NCBI GenBank assembly: GCA_021613375.1
Contig: CM038711.1
Location: 18,043,194-18,107,193, forward strand
Direction of reading: 5' to 3'
From: Megaleporinus macrocephalus
Taxonomy: Eukaryota > Chordata > Actinopteri > Characiformes > Anostomidae
Length of the DNA stretch: 64,000 nt
Positions within the stretch are counted from its first letter, which is position 1, and every line of letters begins with the position of its first letter. A program made the translations under genes and the position numbers. Shown piece after piece: positions 13,601 through 28,857 of this stretch. The notes beneath the pieces were generated by a model. The model saw only the letters and a list, made by a program, of their open reading frames with translations, made no database searches and was not told where the DNA came from.

Positions 13601-16600
13601 TGGTGCACTGAGTTTGATACCTATCCAAACCACACTATTGACAGGTCGCATAGTATTTTCTGATTTCAATGCATATTGAACTGTGTGTAAATATTTCTTA
13701 ATTCTAAGTTCCATCACTATATATGTTTTTATATGTAATACATGTTGTGTATTTCGTTAATCTTAAAGTTCCATTAATGCCCATGCTAGCCTTCACCCTC
13801 CCAACTTGGGGGAACTAACTAGTGAAATTGGGGTAGAATATTTAACACAACACTATCGAAAAGGATCGTTTAGGTACTTGCAGGGACAGTGTGATTTTGT
13901 TTAATATTTTTTAGAATTTAAATAACTGGATTTTAGACTTTTCCACTGCTTTATGCTGTCCCTATTTGTGCTTTGTAAGTAAGTTTAGCCTGTTATAAAC
14001 TTGGGTACAATATTTAACTAGAGTAGAAGGACTCAGCACTATCTTCTAGAGCAGCTTCCTCCCTCTCTGAAATATGAGGCGTTCAGTCTTCCTCTGTTGC
14101 CACTGTGCGGCCTATTCGTTTCCACGGAAGGTGATCAGCCTGTTGTGTTAGCTCATGCATAATGCATGCTGGGACTGTAAATGACCCATTTATACTGTAT
14201 GAGCTTAACAGAGTTGGGACACTTTTAGTGACTGGCCTTTCACCCTTTTTACCTTAAGGTACACTTTGTTTCTTGCTTACAAAGAAGAGCATGAACTGTA
14301 TTAGTCATTTGTTGTTTATCTTAGCTTTGATCATAACATATTTTTAGGCTTTTTTGTAAAATGGTTAACTTGGCAATTTCCTTTTCTTGCCCATTTTCTG
14401 TTTGGTTAGGTTCCTGGGTGAATACTGAAGTTCATCCTCTAGATGTAACAGTGCTTCTATTTAGGTCTAGTGTTGTTAGTCCTCTTCCTTTTACCAGATA
14501 ACTTGTCATAGTTCTATCAACTGCATTTCTGGCAACTTTCACTTTGCCTACACATGTGGCATAACTTGCATTACCAGAATATACAAAATAAAATGATTTT
14601 TATTTATATTTTTTATGATCTATCGGTTTGTTTATAGATATTAATAAACGTGAAAATGTGCTTTTTATTTAGAAGGTCAGAGTCGTTCTTCTAGATCTGT
14701 ACCTTCCAGCATATTGTCAGCGAGGAGAATGTAGCACCTGTAACTCCGTACTTAAAGCCTATTTTCACTTGTAGATTTGTTACAGTTAATCTTCTCACTG
14801 TGGAATTGGGGCAAAGTTGCCATGCAGACAGATGGAAGCTGGACAGAGTTCGGACACACACATACACATACACACTCGCGCAAGAGCACAGACATGCTCA
14901 GCTCAGCAAAAAGACCACAAGACTTAGAAGTGTCAAGACCAATGGTGAAACTGAACATAACTTGTTTGGTTAGATTTATTGTTGTTTGCCAATTTGTTGA
15001 ATGCGATAAGCAAAGAGGAGCAACATCCCAACCTTGCTTCATAAATCTGCTGCTAGCTGTTTATGCGGATTATGTTCACGTGGTATTTGTATGTTTATTT
15101 ATAGGACTGAAACATGTGTTCTTCTCTTGAGAGATTAACAGAATGTGCATAGGTTCATAGAAAAGTCAGAGACCACCCATCATTTATAAGCATAAGTACA
15201 TTTATTTATCAGACATGCTGTCTGAGAAAATTATATAAGACAATCCACCTGCACAAGAAAGAGGAAATCAGAAGAAAGTTTCCCATACCAGAAAATGGGA
15301 CTCCTGACATTACTGAGAAAAGGAAATAGAAAAGACAAATTTTGCCAAGAAGGTGCTGGTGTCCTTAAAACAATTAGCTGGCTACCCCTAACACCAGACC
15401 TCACCATCTTTGAATGTGTTTGGGATTACTTGGATTGTGATAAGTAGATTTCTTTGAATAAATAAAAGCAGGGCTCCTGAATAGAATGGAAGCTGTAATA
15501 AATCCAAAGTGTGGTCACACTAATTACTAACTGCTATTAATGCACAAATTCTACTTATATGCCATATAGTTTGCCATAGAATATAAATATGCCTTAGCTT
15601 TTGAATGGGCTGCATTTTATGTTCTCCGTAGAGGATATGTAACAGAACATGTAATTTGATCGGGGGTGCCTAACCTTGTGCCTATTACCAATAATAAAGT
15701 GGCTCTTTTTAAAATTTTCCCAATACTGTATGAGGTGGAAAACTGGAGGCTATAAATATCACTTATTTGAACTGTCTCCACAGTGGTAAATCCGAGAAAT
15801 AACACTTTATTGAATCACTCTTCCAGAACCGAAGCAGAGCTGTCTAATGCATTATAGCCTTTAGTCAATTGGCTGTAAATAGATCTCCAACTCCAGCTAG
15901 TAAACAGAGATTAACTAGAGCAGAGCTAGATGTTTATTTTTGCATTGACCTTAGCTTCTGGCACTCCTGCACCAGCCGGAGTTACCTCTACTTTTATCTC
16001 CTGCTTGGATTTCACAAGAAGCCAAAGTCTACATGTTATATAACCTAGCACTGGATTGGAGCAACAGCTTGAAAAGTAGACAGTGAAGCAGAATGGATGA
16101 TCACTCGATAAGTCAGATTATTGTGCTGTTGTTATTTGTAAAGTAGGTTAATGCGTTCGATAACATCATATAGTCCGGAAAGTGTCCATTACTAATGGCC
16201 CTAGTTTGAGTCAGTCCTTCTTGGCTTGTCATGTTCTGAAGGACTAGGGGCCTGTTTACATAGCCCTGTTGGTTCACCTGACCTTGATACTTCTGTGCTC
16301 ACAAACAGGCCTTTATCTGGTTTGATCGCTTTATCACTGCACATATTATGCAATGAGAAACACGAGCCGTGCTGTGAAAAGGCCAGCTTGTGCATGACAC
16401 TTGGATGTTTTGACATGATACATCAGATCCTTTTTTCTGTTGCTCAGTTACTGATTCTTTCTCATTTCCTTGACTCTAAAATGAGCCTCTGGTGTATTCA
16501 GGACAACAAAGCAAGCTGAGCTGTGACACACACATAATGCTTTTCAAAAAAAAAATGTTTTTCTGGTCTTTCAATTGCCAAACTTATTCTATGACTAGGA

Positions 16601-19201
16601 TGTTCCGCAGGTGAATCCATCTGGGTTGACCAAGGAATTGTCTTTTCTAAAATGGTCCAATAAGTTGAATGCTTTTCTGCAGATCTAGAAGAAAATACAG
16701 GAACAAAAATCAAACATGGGCACAAGTGACCCTCAGTGTCACTGTTACACAACCTTGCATCTTTCACTTAAATATATGTTAATATAATTTCTATTCATCC
16801 ACTCATTATGAAATGGCCTCACAATTTAAAGGATAGCTCCCATTTTCAAATGTTTTTCAAAAACATGATGTTCTTTATGCAGCCAAGAATACTTGTGTTA
16901 TCATCTAAGAAAGGGAAAAACCTAGTCTCCAACATGCAAGGCTGTTGTGTTAGCCACTATGCTACATAACTGATATGAACCACATTTACATTTACATTTA
17001 CGGAATTTAGCAGACGAACTACAGAGTTACAGCTCTGTATAAGAGTTACACAAAAGTTGCCATGAATCTTTCATAATAACAAAAACATGGTTATTAGTGC
17101 CACTCAGTGCTGCCAATACATTTAGTCGCAATGACACTGAATACAGTGATAGGATACTGGAAGCTCCAGTGTCTGGTTTGGATTTTGTGACTAGAGAAAT
17201 TATACTATACATATTTACTGTGTAAGGCTCTTGCTGCATTAATTATTTGAATAAAATGTGTTCTTGGTCATGCACATGTAAGTGGCTGTAACAAATGTTT
17301 ACCCTGGTCTGCTGATGAAACTTGTTATGGGAGAGAAGAACAAAGTGGAATTTCACAGCTGCTTTCATCACTGCTGGGATGACTCACTTGATTGTTCATC
17401 GCTGCAGCAGGAAATGCACTGTGGCACTTAGACATTCATGCTATAAAGGTTATGTGCTTATACGCATCCCATCCACCTCCAAAGGTGACATGAGTAATCA
17501 GGAAGCATCCTTTTGCGTAGCCCTGTTTGCTTATGATCACATCATCTTAAATGCTTGTTAATGCCCAGTGTGAGCACAGACTTTAATCTTGAATTGGTTG
17601 GTACTACACATGTAATTTTTGTCGGCTGGAGTCCCGACAAAGGGTTAGTTTTTCATAACCCTTTCGTACGAAGGCAACAAAGTGCATTACATCATTAAGA
17701 CTGAGACCCTTAGTATCATTGAGGTTCAGAAGATGACTTTATACCATTTTGTGTAACCGTCTACATAAAAGCTTCAACACTGTGTGTATAGGAACATCTA
17801 GTAACATGTAGATCCAAGAAGTCTTTTACTCCACCACAGTGAGCCATCATCAGTCCACCTTCTTGCAGAGAAGAAGTAGTAAGTCACCTATATCCTGCTG
17901 ATTCTCAGACTGATTCCCTATCGGTTTTTAGAGACATCCTGCAGAGATTCAGTACTGGAGTGTAATTGAGCCTGACCTGCTATCAGGAACAAGGAAACAT
18001 CTTTACCGGAGTGATGGCCCCACTCACTCATGTTGCACCCCCCCGCCCAGAGGTAACTAACCAAGCCTCTTTGTTGGAGGTATGAGTCATTCTTTAATCA
18101 ATGCAGGTTGCTGCAGCCGCCTGCTGCCACTGCTTTAGATAGATGTGGCTTTTATAAAAGATCGGGAGCTACTGTCACGTGTGCCGACACGTTTGCTCGC
18201 ACACACACACAAAAGGAAATGTCTGCCCGAACTCAGCGTTACGCACATACTTTAGAAATCATTCAGCTCATTACCTTGGATTAATGACTGGCAATAACCT
18301 CAAACAAATGATACACTTTGTTTTGAGACAGTGCTTTAGGTCTGATCATGTACTCTGGAGGATGTTCATATATTTGCAGGGATGTGAGAAAAAACATTTA
18401 AAGAGACTCAAGCTGTCGATTTTAACACAGTCAATAGCATCTGATCTAGGTTCTCAAAAGGTAAAGCACTTACTGCCAACCATTTACTGCCACTCCTACA
18501 CAAATTAGGTTTCCTTCCTCATTAAAGAGTTATGCTGCCCAAGGGCAAAACCCTGGTGGTGTGCAGAGTTGGAACACGCAACTAAAGATAGCATACCTGC
18601 AGCCCTTGGTGGACCAACCTGAGTACAAGATTGAGACCAGTGTTTTTTTTTTGCCTTAAACAGCATTTAACTGGAATTTGGACTATTTTACAAAGCCCTG
18701 GGGACTTGAAACAGGAGGAACGTTGCTAGCAGACATAGAAAAGAAAGAGCAGTCATAATAAAGCAGCTATATATGAGCCCCCAGAGCTCATGGCTCCTTG
18801 GGGGCTGATTAAAGCCCAAAGGGGCCTCTGGACGCATAGTGGGCCAAAAGTTCTCCACAATTCCAGTTACCCATCCAGTCCAAAGACTCCTAATAAAACC
18901 TTAACCCTTGCACCAAAAGTCCAGTAGTATTTTCATTAAAGACTTAAAGGTTAGTTAACCCAGTCCTCGAGCCCACCAGATGGTTCACATGTTTGCTGTA
19001 ATGTAACAACCAGTAAAGCTGAATTAAGTATTCACTGTTCTTAATGATTTCAGTTGTGTTGGGAGCTGGACTAGATGTCTTGTGGTTCCCAAAGACTGGG
19101 TGAAGAAACAATAAGTTAATGCATTAGTGTTCCTGAAGTTTTAAGTTAAGTTTTAAGTTTTAAATAAAGTTTTTGCTGTTCAAGTAAAAAGGCTTTCTAG
19201 C

Positions 19202-19264
<63 letters not shown>

Positions 19265-22200
19265 ACTTTTCATTCAACTCAAAATGCATTACAGACAGGT
19301 GTTAACAGTAATAGAAGAAACTGTGAGCATTTAATAACAAAAAAGCAATATAAAGTATTACAGAAACATTTTATTGAATTTTCATTGAAAGAGTTAAGGA
19401 GATAAATTTTCAGATGTTTCTGAAAGGGGGCAAGAAGCTTGACAGAAAGTCAGTATCTGCAAATGTAAAATGTCAAATTAAATATAAACAGAGGCAGACA
19501 TAGTAGGTAGGTGCTTTAAGGTCATTTGCAGCTTTAAAAACTAGTAACTGTACTTTCATTCTGTTCTAAAAGATACAGGTAGCCAGTGCAGTTCTTTTAA
19601 ACTGGGATTAATGTGAGCTCTGTTTTGTTTTTGTTGTTTGAATCAATGCTGCTGAGTTGAATGAGTTGTAGTGGATGGATTGTTTTCTTAGGAACTCCAG
19701 TAAGAAGAGCATTACAGGAATCATCTCTTGCTTGTAACAAATGCATAAACAAGTTTCTCTGCATTGCTTTGAAATAGAAAAGGCCTTAGCTATATTTCTC
19801 TAATGAAAAAAACTTGCTTTAGAGACGGTGTTTACATGTGGGATAAAACAGAGCTCAGCAATTACACGCAGGTTTTGTACTTCAGGTTTGGTTTATGACG
19901 CTAACCAATCTAGTAGCCAAGCTTTTTTCTTTGAGTTTTAGTACTTAGGATAGTATTTTTTAGTTTTTCTTAATTTAGTTGTCAGTAAAGCCTTATCTAT
20001 CAGAAGGAATGGAAATGTATAGTTGCAAGTCATCAGCATAGTGGTGCAAGCTTTAAAATTGTGCTTACATTGTGAGATGTGTGAGAAGTTTTGGGTGACT
20101 CAGCTTCATCTATAAAAGGCTGCACTGTTTGGCAATTATGTAACAAGCAGATTAGGAACTGCTTGACCTGTGTCCTTTGAATCTTGAGTGGTTACCTAGG
20201 GTTTGCATATTAACTGTGATATACGGCAATTGTTTTTTATGCTCAGGACTCATGCTCTGTCCTTGCTGATGACTTTTTTGAGCATTTAAGTATAGAGATA
20301 AAATACAGTCAATACTTGAACGGTCACAATGGTTCCCGTGACTGTTTTTGACTGTGGGCTGAAGCCACAACAGTTCACTAGTCATCGTGGAGTACATGAC
20401 TCCAGTGAGGCTGCACACGCCTACTCTAATTCCATATGAAGCATTTACTGGTCCCTCCTTTTGGAAGTGCCTACGCCAGCCTGGTTAAATACAGCCTCTG
20501 TGGTCAGTATGCGAGGAATAGTGGTGGCTGGCTTTCCGGTGCACGAGACATTATGGAGCTGTCTCACTGGGTGGACACATTGGGCAATACTTGCAAAAGT
20601 CATTGCTGCACGTTCAAGCACCATTTTAGTGATATGATCAATCACTGGGGTCCTGCTTTTGCTCTTCTGCTCCAGCAAAGCCACAGTGCATATGTGCTAA
20701 GTGCTTCAGTAAATTAGTCTCCACTGTCTGGCAGCAACTTGAACAGACCTTTTCTGTCTCATCACTATAGCAACTGCTGAAGCTCTGGCCAAGAGGCCTG
20801 GGAGACAGTGAGCTGTGACAGAGGCAGGGAGAGTTTCAGGTGATGTCTGCTCACCTCTGGATGACCATTAAATGTTGCAGCTTCATTCAGGTTACATCCA
20901 AGAGCCAGTTTCTTGCTCTAGTCCCAGGTGTTTGGTACACATTTAATCCACAGTGTGTGCTAAGAAGTGTGTGCATTGTAGCTCACTAATTGTTAGAAAC
21001 TGTAAAAACTTGTAGAACTGTTACAGTCTGTCCTTTGGAATGCAACCATGCTTCTTTTCTCCGAAATGAAACAACTGATTCCAGCCAACATTAATTACCT
21101 GTGACTACTGTACAAATACAATTCAGTAGTATGAGTCATAGGGTGAATTTAATACAACTTGACAGCCAACCTTTGCCGAATTTGCAGTTACATATTTTTG
21201 ATTAATTTTATTGTTCTTGCTTTATAAAGTCATATGTAACATCATCTTTACCTTTGCATTGGCATACATTTTTACAGGTCTATATTTTTATCTATCTACT
21301 TACCTTTCCTTCCGCCAACCTGACTGAATGTTCAAGTAGCAGTTGTGATTTATACATTATGTCTGACTAACTCTGCCCCAGAAGCACGCCCCAGATTAAT
21401 CCCCCCACATGTAGTAATTTTCATTCATTTGGATCCCGAAATGTTAAATTGACTAATTTAACTTCATAGTTCATAATAACAACAGGTTAACAAAAACAAA
21501 TAAACAGAGGCACTAGTATACCAGCCGGGTACAGAAACCAGATCCAGTTTTATTTTCTTGTCCACTGATCATGTAAAATCAACCATTAGAAATTATGTCA
21601 TTTAGTTTGATCGCAGTATGTGTTATCTGAGGTTTAATTAGACACTTGGAACTTTTTGCACTACGTTGGGACCGTTAAAGTGGCTATGGTTCACACAACT
21701 TGCAAATGAGGATGCTTTGCATAATTTAGTAAAATGTAGTGTCAAGTAAGTTTCAAGGAATTAAAGTTGCCTAAAGTTTGCCATAAAAACATGACAGAAC
21801 ACAAGTCAGACATCAATAATGTGTATAACTGATTAGGTCTTGAAGAGCAAACATGATTCATGATTTTTCTGATTGTGAAAATGATTATTTGATTTCCTGT
21901 TGATTTGTGTTACCATATGCAGGTAACATGAACTCAGTTGTCCAATCACTGCTGTCTGACTGTTACAGTTTAATCCACTGCTTTGTCACATGTGGAGGTA
22001 GCATCTCCACAGCATCACAAACTTGGCCACATAGATCAGAATTTGTAAAAGCATTGATAAATGTTCAGCTCTTGAAAAAAATGATGAAACTTCGTTCTCT
22101 GTTTGTAATGTCACTCTTCTTAAGAGAAGAAAGGGATTTTTGTCATTTTAAAAACATAGTTATTTTGATTGATGTGCCAAAGAAAGCATGGATATAATAA

Positions 22201-25200
22201 AACATTTGCTTCGTGTTCGGTGCAAACAGTTTTAATGTGAATAACATCTGCATATTTATCATTTTTGCTTTGCTTATTCACGGTCTGCTCTGCATATGAT
22301 AGTTTTAAAGCCAACCTGAATCAGCAGGTCTTTTCCATCAACAAGCAAGAAATAGCTGCAAGGCATTTAATTTCCAAATGAACACTTATCAAGCCAGAGG
22401 ACTGATCGGGCATTTCTTTGTGTTCATATTGGGAGCTTTGTCATGGTTTTACAGTTGTTATCTAAGCCAAATGTGTTTTCATGGTTAACTGAGCAGAATT
22501 GTGAGCTCCCAGACTTACCATGTTCCCGTGCTGTCGTCTATGTGATTACATAATTGATGCCAGATATAGCTATGGGATCAGTCAGAGTACAAATCAATCC
22601 CTGTGTCATCCCTGTAGGGACTGATTGCAACGCCGACATCATCTACTTGGCTAAGGTGTAGTGGGGCCTGCTGGGATGCTTTGCTGTTCCGTCTGTCATC
22701 TTTGCTGGTCCAGATGAACAGGACAAGATGACAACAGAGAATGGGGGAGTGCAGTGCAGGAAAAAGGGGATAACATCTTTTACGTCATGACCTCGGTTTT
22801 ATCCTATGATCACATAAAAGATGGAGATGCCTAGTGTGTTCTTCAGGTTGGTTGCCATAGCAATAACCTGCCACTGTACACGCTGGACGTGGGGAAAAAA
22901 GATTACAACTAATTGTATGAAACAATACAAAAAGAGAAATAGGGTAGCAAGGCTGGAAAGTGGCACCCTGTTCTCCTGTTGGTCTCCTGTTTATTTCTGC
23001 TTGGAAAAGCTTTTTCTTTCATTGAAGATGCACCACCTCATCAGAGCCAGACAAAAGGAAGCTTAGCTTTAATCCCCAATTCAGTGCAATGTCACAGCTG
23101 TTTTTCCTTTCACCATCCCTTGTTTACTGCAAGAGGGGACAGACTGTTACAGACAGCGTTCTACAGGCTGGCCCAGCCTTTTACGCTGTCAATTACACGT
23201 GGAAGGCACTTTTACTAGTCGCCGTTTGCAGCATTGTCTGTTTTTTATTTGTTCACCATGCTCAGGCAGCGTGGGGACAAACGGCAGGGATCAAGGCAGC
23301 GATGAGAGCAGCGCCTCTGGGAGAGCTCAGAAGTGCTCATATAATGTGGAGCAGGCTTTCTCAGCCCTTTAAAACCAACCCGAGCTCAGCCCTGCGGCCA
23401 CTGGCGCCAGCTCCACCAGCTGCTTTATGGGCTGCTGCGGCTGCTGCTGCTGCTGCTGCTGTTGGTGTATGTGTGCACATGTATGGTTGTGATATGGGTT
23501 GGGGAGGCTATGTAATGAGGTACTGAAGGTGTGAGAGCCACATACACATATGGACTGCCTTTGCCGACTTAAAGTATCAAATTGAAAGATTCTCTGGATA
23601 AAATCCGCCAAAGATCTCAAATATGAATATTGTCATGTTGAATGGCTTAAGAGGAAGAGATTTTAACTCAGTATATATTTTCCAGGCTTCAAATTCCAGA
23701 GACATTGTAAAATAGCTAATAATTTGATAACACTATACATGGTAATTGTAATTATTTTACCAAAGATATTTTTTTTCTCCGAATTTCAAGGCCATTAAGG
23801 GTTAATTAGCATATGAATTAGGAATGCTGGAGACTATATTGTCAGACTCTTGATTAGAAGGAGTGTCTGAGGTGATACAAAATAGATTATTTCTCCAGAT
23901 TAATTGATGATAATTTAAAGCTAATTACTTTTAATGATTAACGTTGGTCTCCCTAAAATCTGAAGCAGACAGCTTTTCTGTTAGCTAGTAAATACCAAAA
24001 TTAAAAATCCCACAAGCCACTGTACAGTAAAATAACTGTCAAAGCACATAAAAAGTTAAGTGAATAAAATCCTGTAGTGTATTGAGGGGGTGGTTAAGAA
24101 TTACTTTGTTGTTAGAACACATAACTTAGTACTTTTTTTAAAGGATATTTCACAGTTAGATGTACTTATGCAATAAAAGCTTATGCAATAAGCACACCTG
24201 TACAGAATTCTTTTTAAAACGTTGCCCTTTTGAAATTAATTAATCTTTTGTGCATAATACCATGTGTTCTTTATTGATCAGAGCTCACTGATGTAACTGA
24301 TACAGGTGATTCAATTTCAAAACAAGGTGCAGTTCTCTGAAGCTGCAGGCCTGTGAATTCGGAGAAAGTGCTGTAACTCAGTTCTGACTTTATATACTGT
24401 AATCTTTTCCAGCAGAACTCAATTTTGTAATGAGCCACGCTGCAGAGGTGTGTGGATTCGACAGAGGTAAGGGGCTGATGGTTGGGGGAGTGAGTGAAAA
24501 ATCATTGCAAGAATATTATGCAGTTAACAAGTAAAATGAATCATCAGTTCTTCACAGTTACACGCTGTCTCTTTCAAAGTAACACTACACCTCCATTTCA
24601 TTTCGGTCTGTCTGGAAAAAAGGCAAGTTTTCTCCCTCCTGCTAATTAAGGGGGAAATTTTATGGCACAAATGCAGAATCTATCTTACTAATCTCACATT
24701 CTGAGAAGAGTATTAATGTCATGAAACCTTATATCTCTCAAAGGTATAACGCTATGCATTACGAGAGACAGATCTGGAGCAAACAGATGTACTAAGTGTG
24801 GTAAATGTAAGGAGACATTGCATTATGTTTTGTTGGTTTATGATTTTGTGTATTTCTAATTGTTAAATTTCACAGACATAGTTCTGATAATAGTCCAGAG
24901 GGTTTGTACATTTGAGCATTGTTCTTTGTCCACCTTCATTAGACCACAATTCTCTTGAAGCTGGAAAACCTTGATGTGAACATGGGAAATTCCACAATTA
25001 TGACAAATCTAAAAAAAAAACTAAATCACTCAACCGTTTGTAGATACTAAACTTGAGTGCTATATTTAAAACATACAGCTAATCTTGAATGATAAGTGTA
25101 AGATTTAAATATGATGAAATACGGCTTAAAAATAATGCTGATCAGGCCTAGCTGAGAACTATGTGAGCATGGCTAACAGCATGCAGCAATGCAGCTTGAT

Positions 25201-26602
25201 TGACAGCTCACTGTCCCAATACTCCTAGCTTGCTTCGCCACTCATACAGAACAAATTTCTTTATCCAGCTTTTAAATGACAGTAACTGGACGAAAAAAGT
25301 GGCAGACCAGCGAACGTGTGAATGAAAAAATGGATGAACAATTTTCGTGTGTAGATAAGAACACTGACAGGCAGCTACAGACAGGTGGTCTGGTTTGCTA
25401 GCTGTTGTTTATGCTGAAATAACTCTCCTAGTTTACATAGAGAGGAGAGAAATAGTCATTAGGACATTATTCAGAGTGTGTATTTAGTACATGTTTACTG
25501 TTTGCCTGCAAGATCACATTTAACATTGTAAGATCAAATTATGCCCTTAAGTTGTTACTCTAGTATTAACTAATTTGACAGCCTATGTAGTCATTTAGTG
25601 CAATTTTGTCAATCATATACAATCACAAACACTCATGTGCAAAAGTTTGGGCTAGTTTTGTTGATTTTCTACATAATGTACATATCGTCTACAGAGAATA
25701 CCTTTATGCCCATTTACAATTTCCCCTGCAGATGCATGACTACTGTTTGTGTGCTTAATTTAAATTATTGCAAACAAAAAACAATTTTAAAAGTTACATG
25801 TTTATGTCTTTTATGTCAGTGTAATCCAGAGTGAGCCCAGCTAACATGTCCATGTGGGCCCCTATGGATTTTATCTGGACTGCATGGGCCCCATTTGGGT
25901 TATGATTTTGGGCCACAGTTAGGCTGCAGTCATGGGCCCTGTTAGGTCATTTTGTGGGCCCCAGTTAGGTTACAGTTGTGGGCCCCACTTAGGCTACCGC
26001 TGGAGGCCCAGTTGGGCTACAGTCATGGGCCCTAGTTAGGTCATTTTGTGGGCCCCATTTGAGTTTTAGTTGTGGACCCTAGTTAAGCAGTCATTATGAG
26101 CACCATTTGGGTCACTGTTGTGTGGATAAATTTCCCAGAAGGGTCCCGCTGCCTAAAGGTCCCAGAAGGGTTACAGTTATTTCTATTTTGACTGTAGGGT
26201 CAGTGGACAACTGTTCACATTCTCTCCACCTGCAGCCCAGATTGGCCCTATTAGTGGCCCACATGGGCTAACACACACGGCCCATATGTAGCCAATAAAC
26301 AAATCATTGTGGGCCCCTGCTGGGTTGCCTAAAAGGGACCCACTTCAGAGTCCATCTTTAACCTATGTGGGACCCATATGGGTATGTTGTGGTCTCTTGG
26401 ACTACCGCTCATGAATGGTTGTAGTGGTGGTTATTTTATTTATATGCATTTGTCTTAACCAAACTGAACTCAGTTTACATTCCAGAGTAAGGCGAATAAT
26501 GGTGGAAAACAGTTGTGATCAGCTCAAATAATTGCAATCAGTTAACATTTTTAATTGTGACAGACCTAACAGTAAGTACTACTCAGCCTGCTGGTCATGA
26601 GC

Positions 26603-26641
<39 letters not shown>

Positions 26642-28812
26642 ACTCACCCTTGAGACTCTGTCTCAGTGTGGGCCATGAGCCTTGCCCTGCACACTCTGCT
26701 GCTAATGAGACAGACACGTCAGGGGTTGTCATGGAGTAGCTCTCCACATCTGGGAAGCTAATTATAGCACTGCTATTAGCCTGACCCTTCACATTGCTCC
26801 TCTTCAGATCACTGCTGGATGGATAAGGGCCGACAGGGTTGGCTACTAGAAGCTCTGTTTCATTCACAACTTACACAGACAGATCTGTCCAGCCCTAGGG
26901 CCATCAGGATCATAGTCCACTTTAATAACAATCACAATGATTGGAGTTTTTGTTTTGGGGGAACTCTGGTATTTAGACCAATCATTGTGACTCTCCTGCC
27001 CTGGTTATAATATGACTTTACAAGCATGACTTGGATGCTTTCATCAGTCCAGAAAGCAAAAGGCCACATAGTTCTGGGATAACTTTTGCCTGAGGTATCT
27101 TTCATCTTTCTTTTTGCTTGGTTATCCTGTTACCTGCTAGTGAGCTCACTGTAGACACATTTCCCTTCACAAAACTGTGGGCAGATATACTCGTAATAAT
27201 AATAATCAAGATCAAGATCTGAATCAGATGTATTGTAAAAATTGTTACAAACTGTTACAACTCTGGTGTTAAATGTGGTCCATCTGTAACCACCTTGACT
27301 GTGGTTTGAGCGATCTGATCATAGTCGCAGCACATTGCATACTGGATGTGTTTACACATGGCTTTGCACTGCGGACGCGTTATCTGATCACCGCATGTTG
27401 ATGGAAGATGTAAACAATCTGATTTTTTTCTGACTGACTCACTCTGATGCACTCTCAATTTCAACATCCTCTATAAATCAGGAGATTGGCTAGGCCATGC
27501 AAGCACCTGCACCCTCTTTTTTTAGAAACTGGTTATTTTGTCTGTAGGTTTGGGATTGTTGTCTTGTTGAAATGTCCATCTTCTCTGTAGAGACCAGTGA
27601 GAGTAAAGTCCTGTCTAATATGTTCTGGTATAATGCTCCATTTATGTTTCCGGCAGTGATGTGTAATGCTCTAGTACCATTTGCAGAGAAGCAGCCCCTT
27701 ATAATGAAGCTCCCACCTCTGTACTTTAGTATGCTGTTCTTGGGATCATACCCGCTTATATCAGGACCTTCTTTCTTCACACATGAGGAATATTGCCAGA
27801 TGGTTTTATTTTTATTTAGTCTGATCAGAATGCATGTTTCGAATTTGTCAAAATGCTTGTGTGCAAATTGTGGACACGCATGTGCTTCTTTCTTTGGCAG
27901 ATTTTGTTAGATAAGGTAAGATAATCCTTTATTAGTCATCCTTTATTTACAAAAATAGATAAATAAACTGTACAGTATATACAATATAAATAATAAAAAG
28001 TCACTCTTGTTTGGGCTGTAGAAACGGAGGTGACTACAGTGCAGTTTATTGTTTGTAACAGTTTTATTCATTTTAAACTGTTGCTCCTGTGGCTTTCAGG
28101 TTGATCTGCAACTATTTTTGAGTGACTGATGTCTTCTTTCTTGTCTTCCTTATCATTAACCTGAGAGACATTTTGCCTGTGTTGACAGGAATGTTTTACA
28201 GTCTTTGCTCTGTAGCTTTTTCCATTGTGTTTTATTTTTCATGCTTTTATGATGATGTCAGGTGTAATTTGCAAAAGTGTAGGTGTAATTTAACTAGATT
28301 TATTGTTCAGAGCTGCTTTATTATATAGTAATCTTTATTTATATATATTATTGGGGGTGTAAGGAAATATAGAAATAATGAATATTGGGATATTATGTTT
28401 TGTGATACTGTATCACAAAAAACAATATCGATACACAGATTCATGGCAGACAGTGAGTCATTGTGTGTTTAAACCTCTGACTACTTAAAAGCAGTGTTGT
28501 GATCCATTTTCAGGTCCACTCCAACATTAACAAGCAGCACAAGGGCGCAATGCTGTTGTAAGCATTGGCAAACCTGTTCATATAGTGGTGTTTTTTAATA
28601 GTAGGATTTGAAAAGTCGCATTATATCACTTTGCTTGCAATATCACAGTATATCGCAATATATTGAATCATGACCGCTGTATTACAATACGTATTGTACT
28701 GCCAGGTTCTTACCAAAACACAGCGCTATTATATATACGCTACCAGTCAAATATTTTAGAACTGTTTTAAAACTTTTGATTGGTAGTGATCTAAAACTTT
28801 TGACCGGTAGTG

Positions 28813-28857
<45 letters not shown>

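Noticed and set aside
22871..22920. Candidate for FKBP8-like exon 3 (YSG before a GT)
   Set aside because: An in-frame stop lies just upstream, and the true exon was found at 48362-48450 with matching phases.
23089..23526. 145-codon plus-strand frame with poly-Ala
   Set aside because: The alanines come from a CTG repeat and the remainder resembles no protein.
27572..27910. 112-codon plus-strand frame
   Set aside because: It is mostly the reverse of the Tc1-like transposase fragment on the minus strand.
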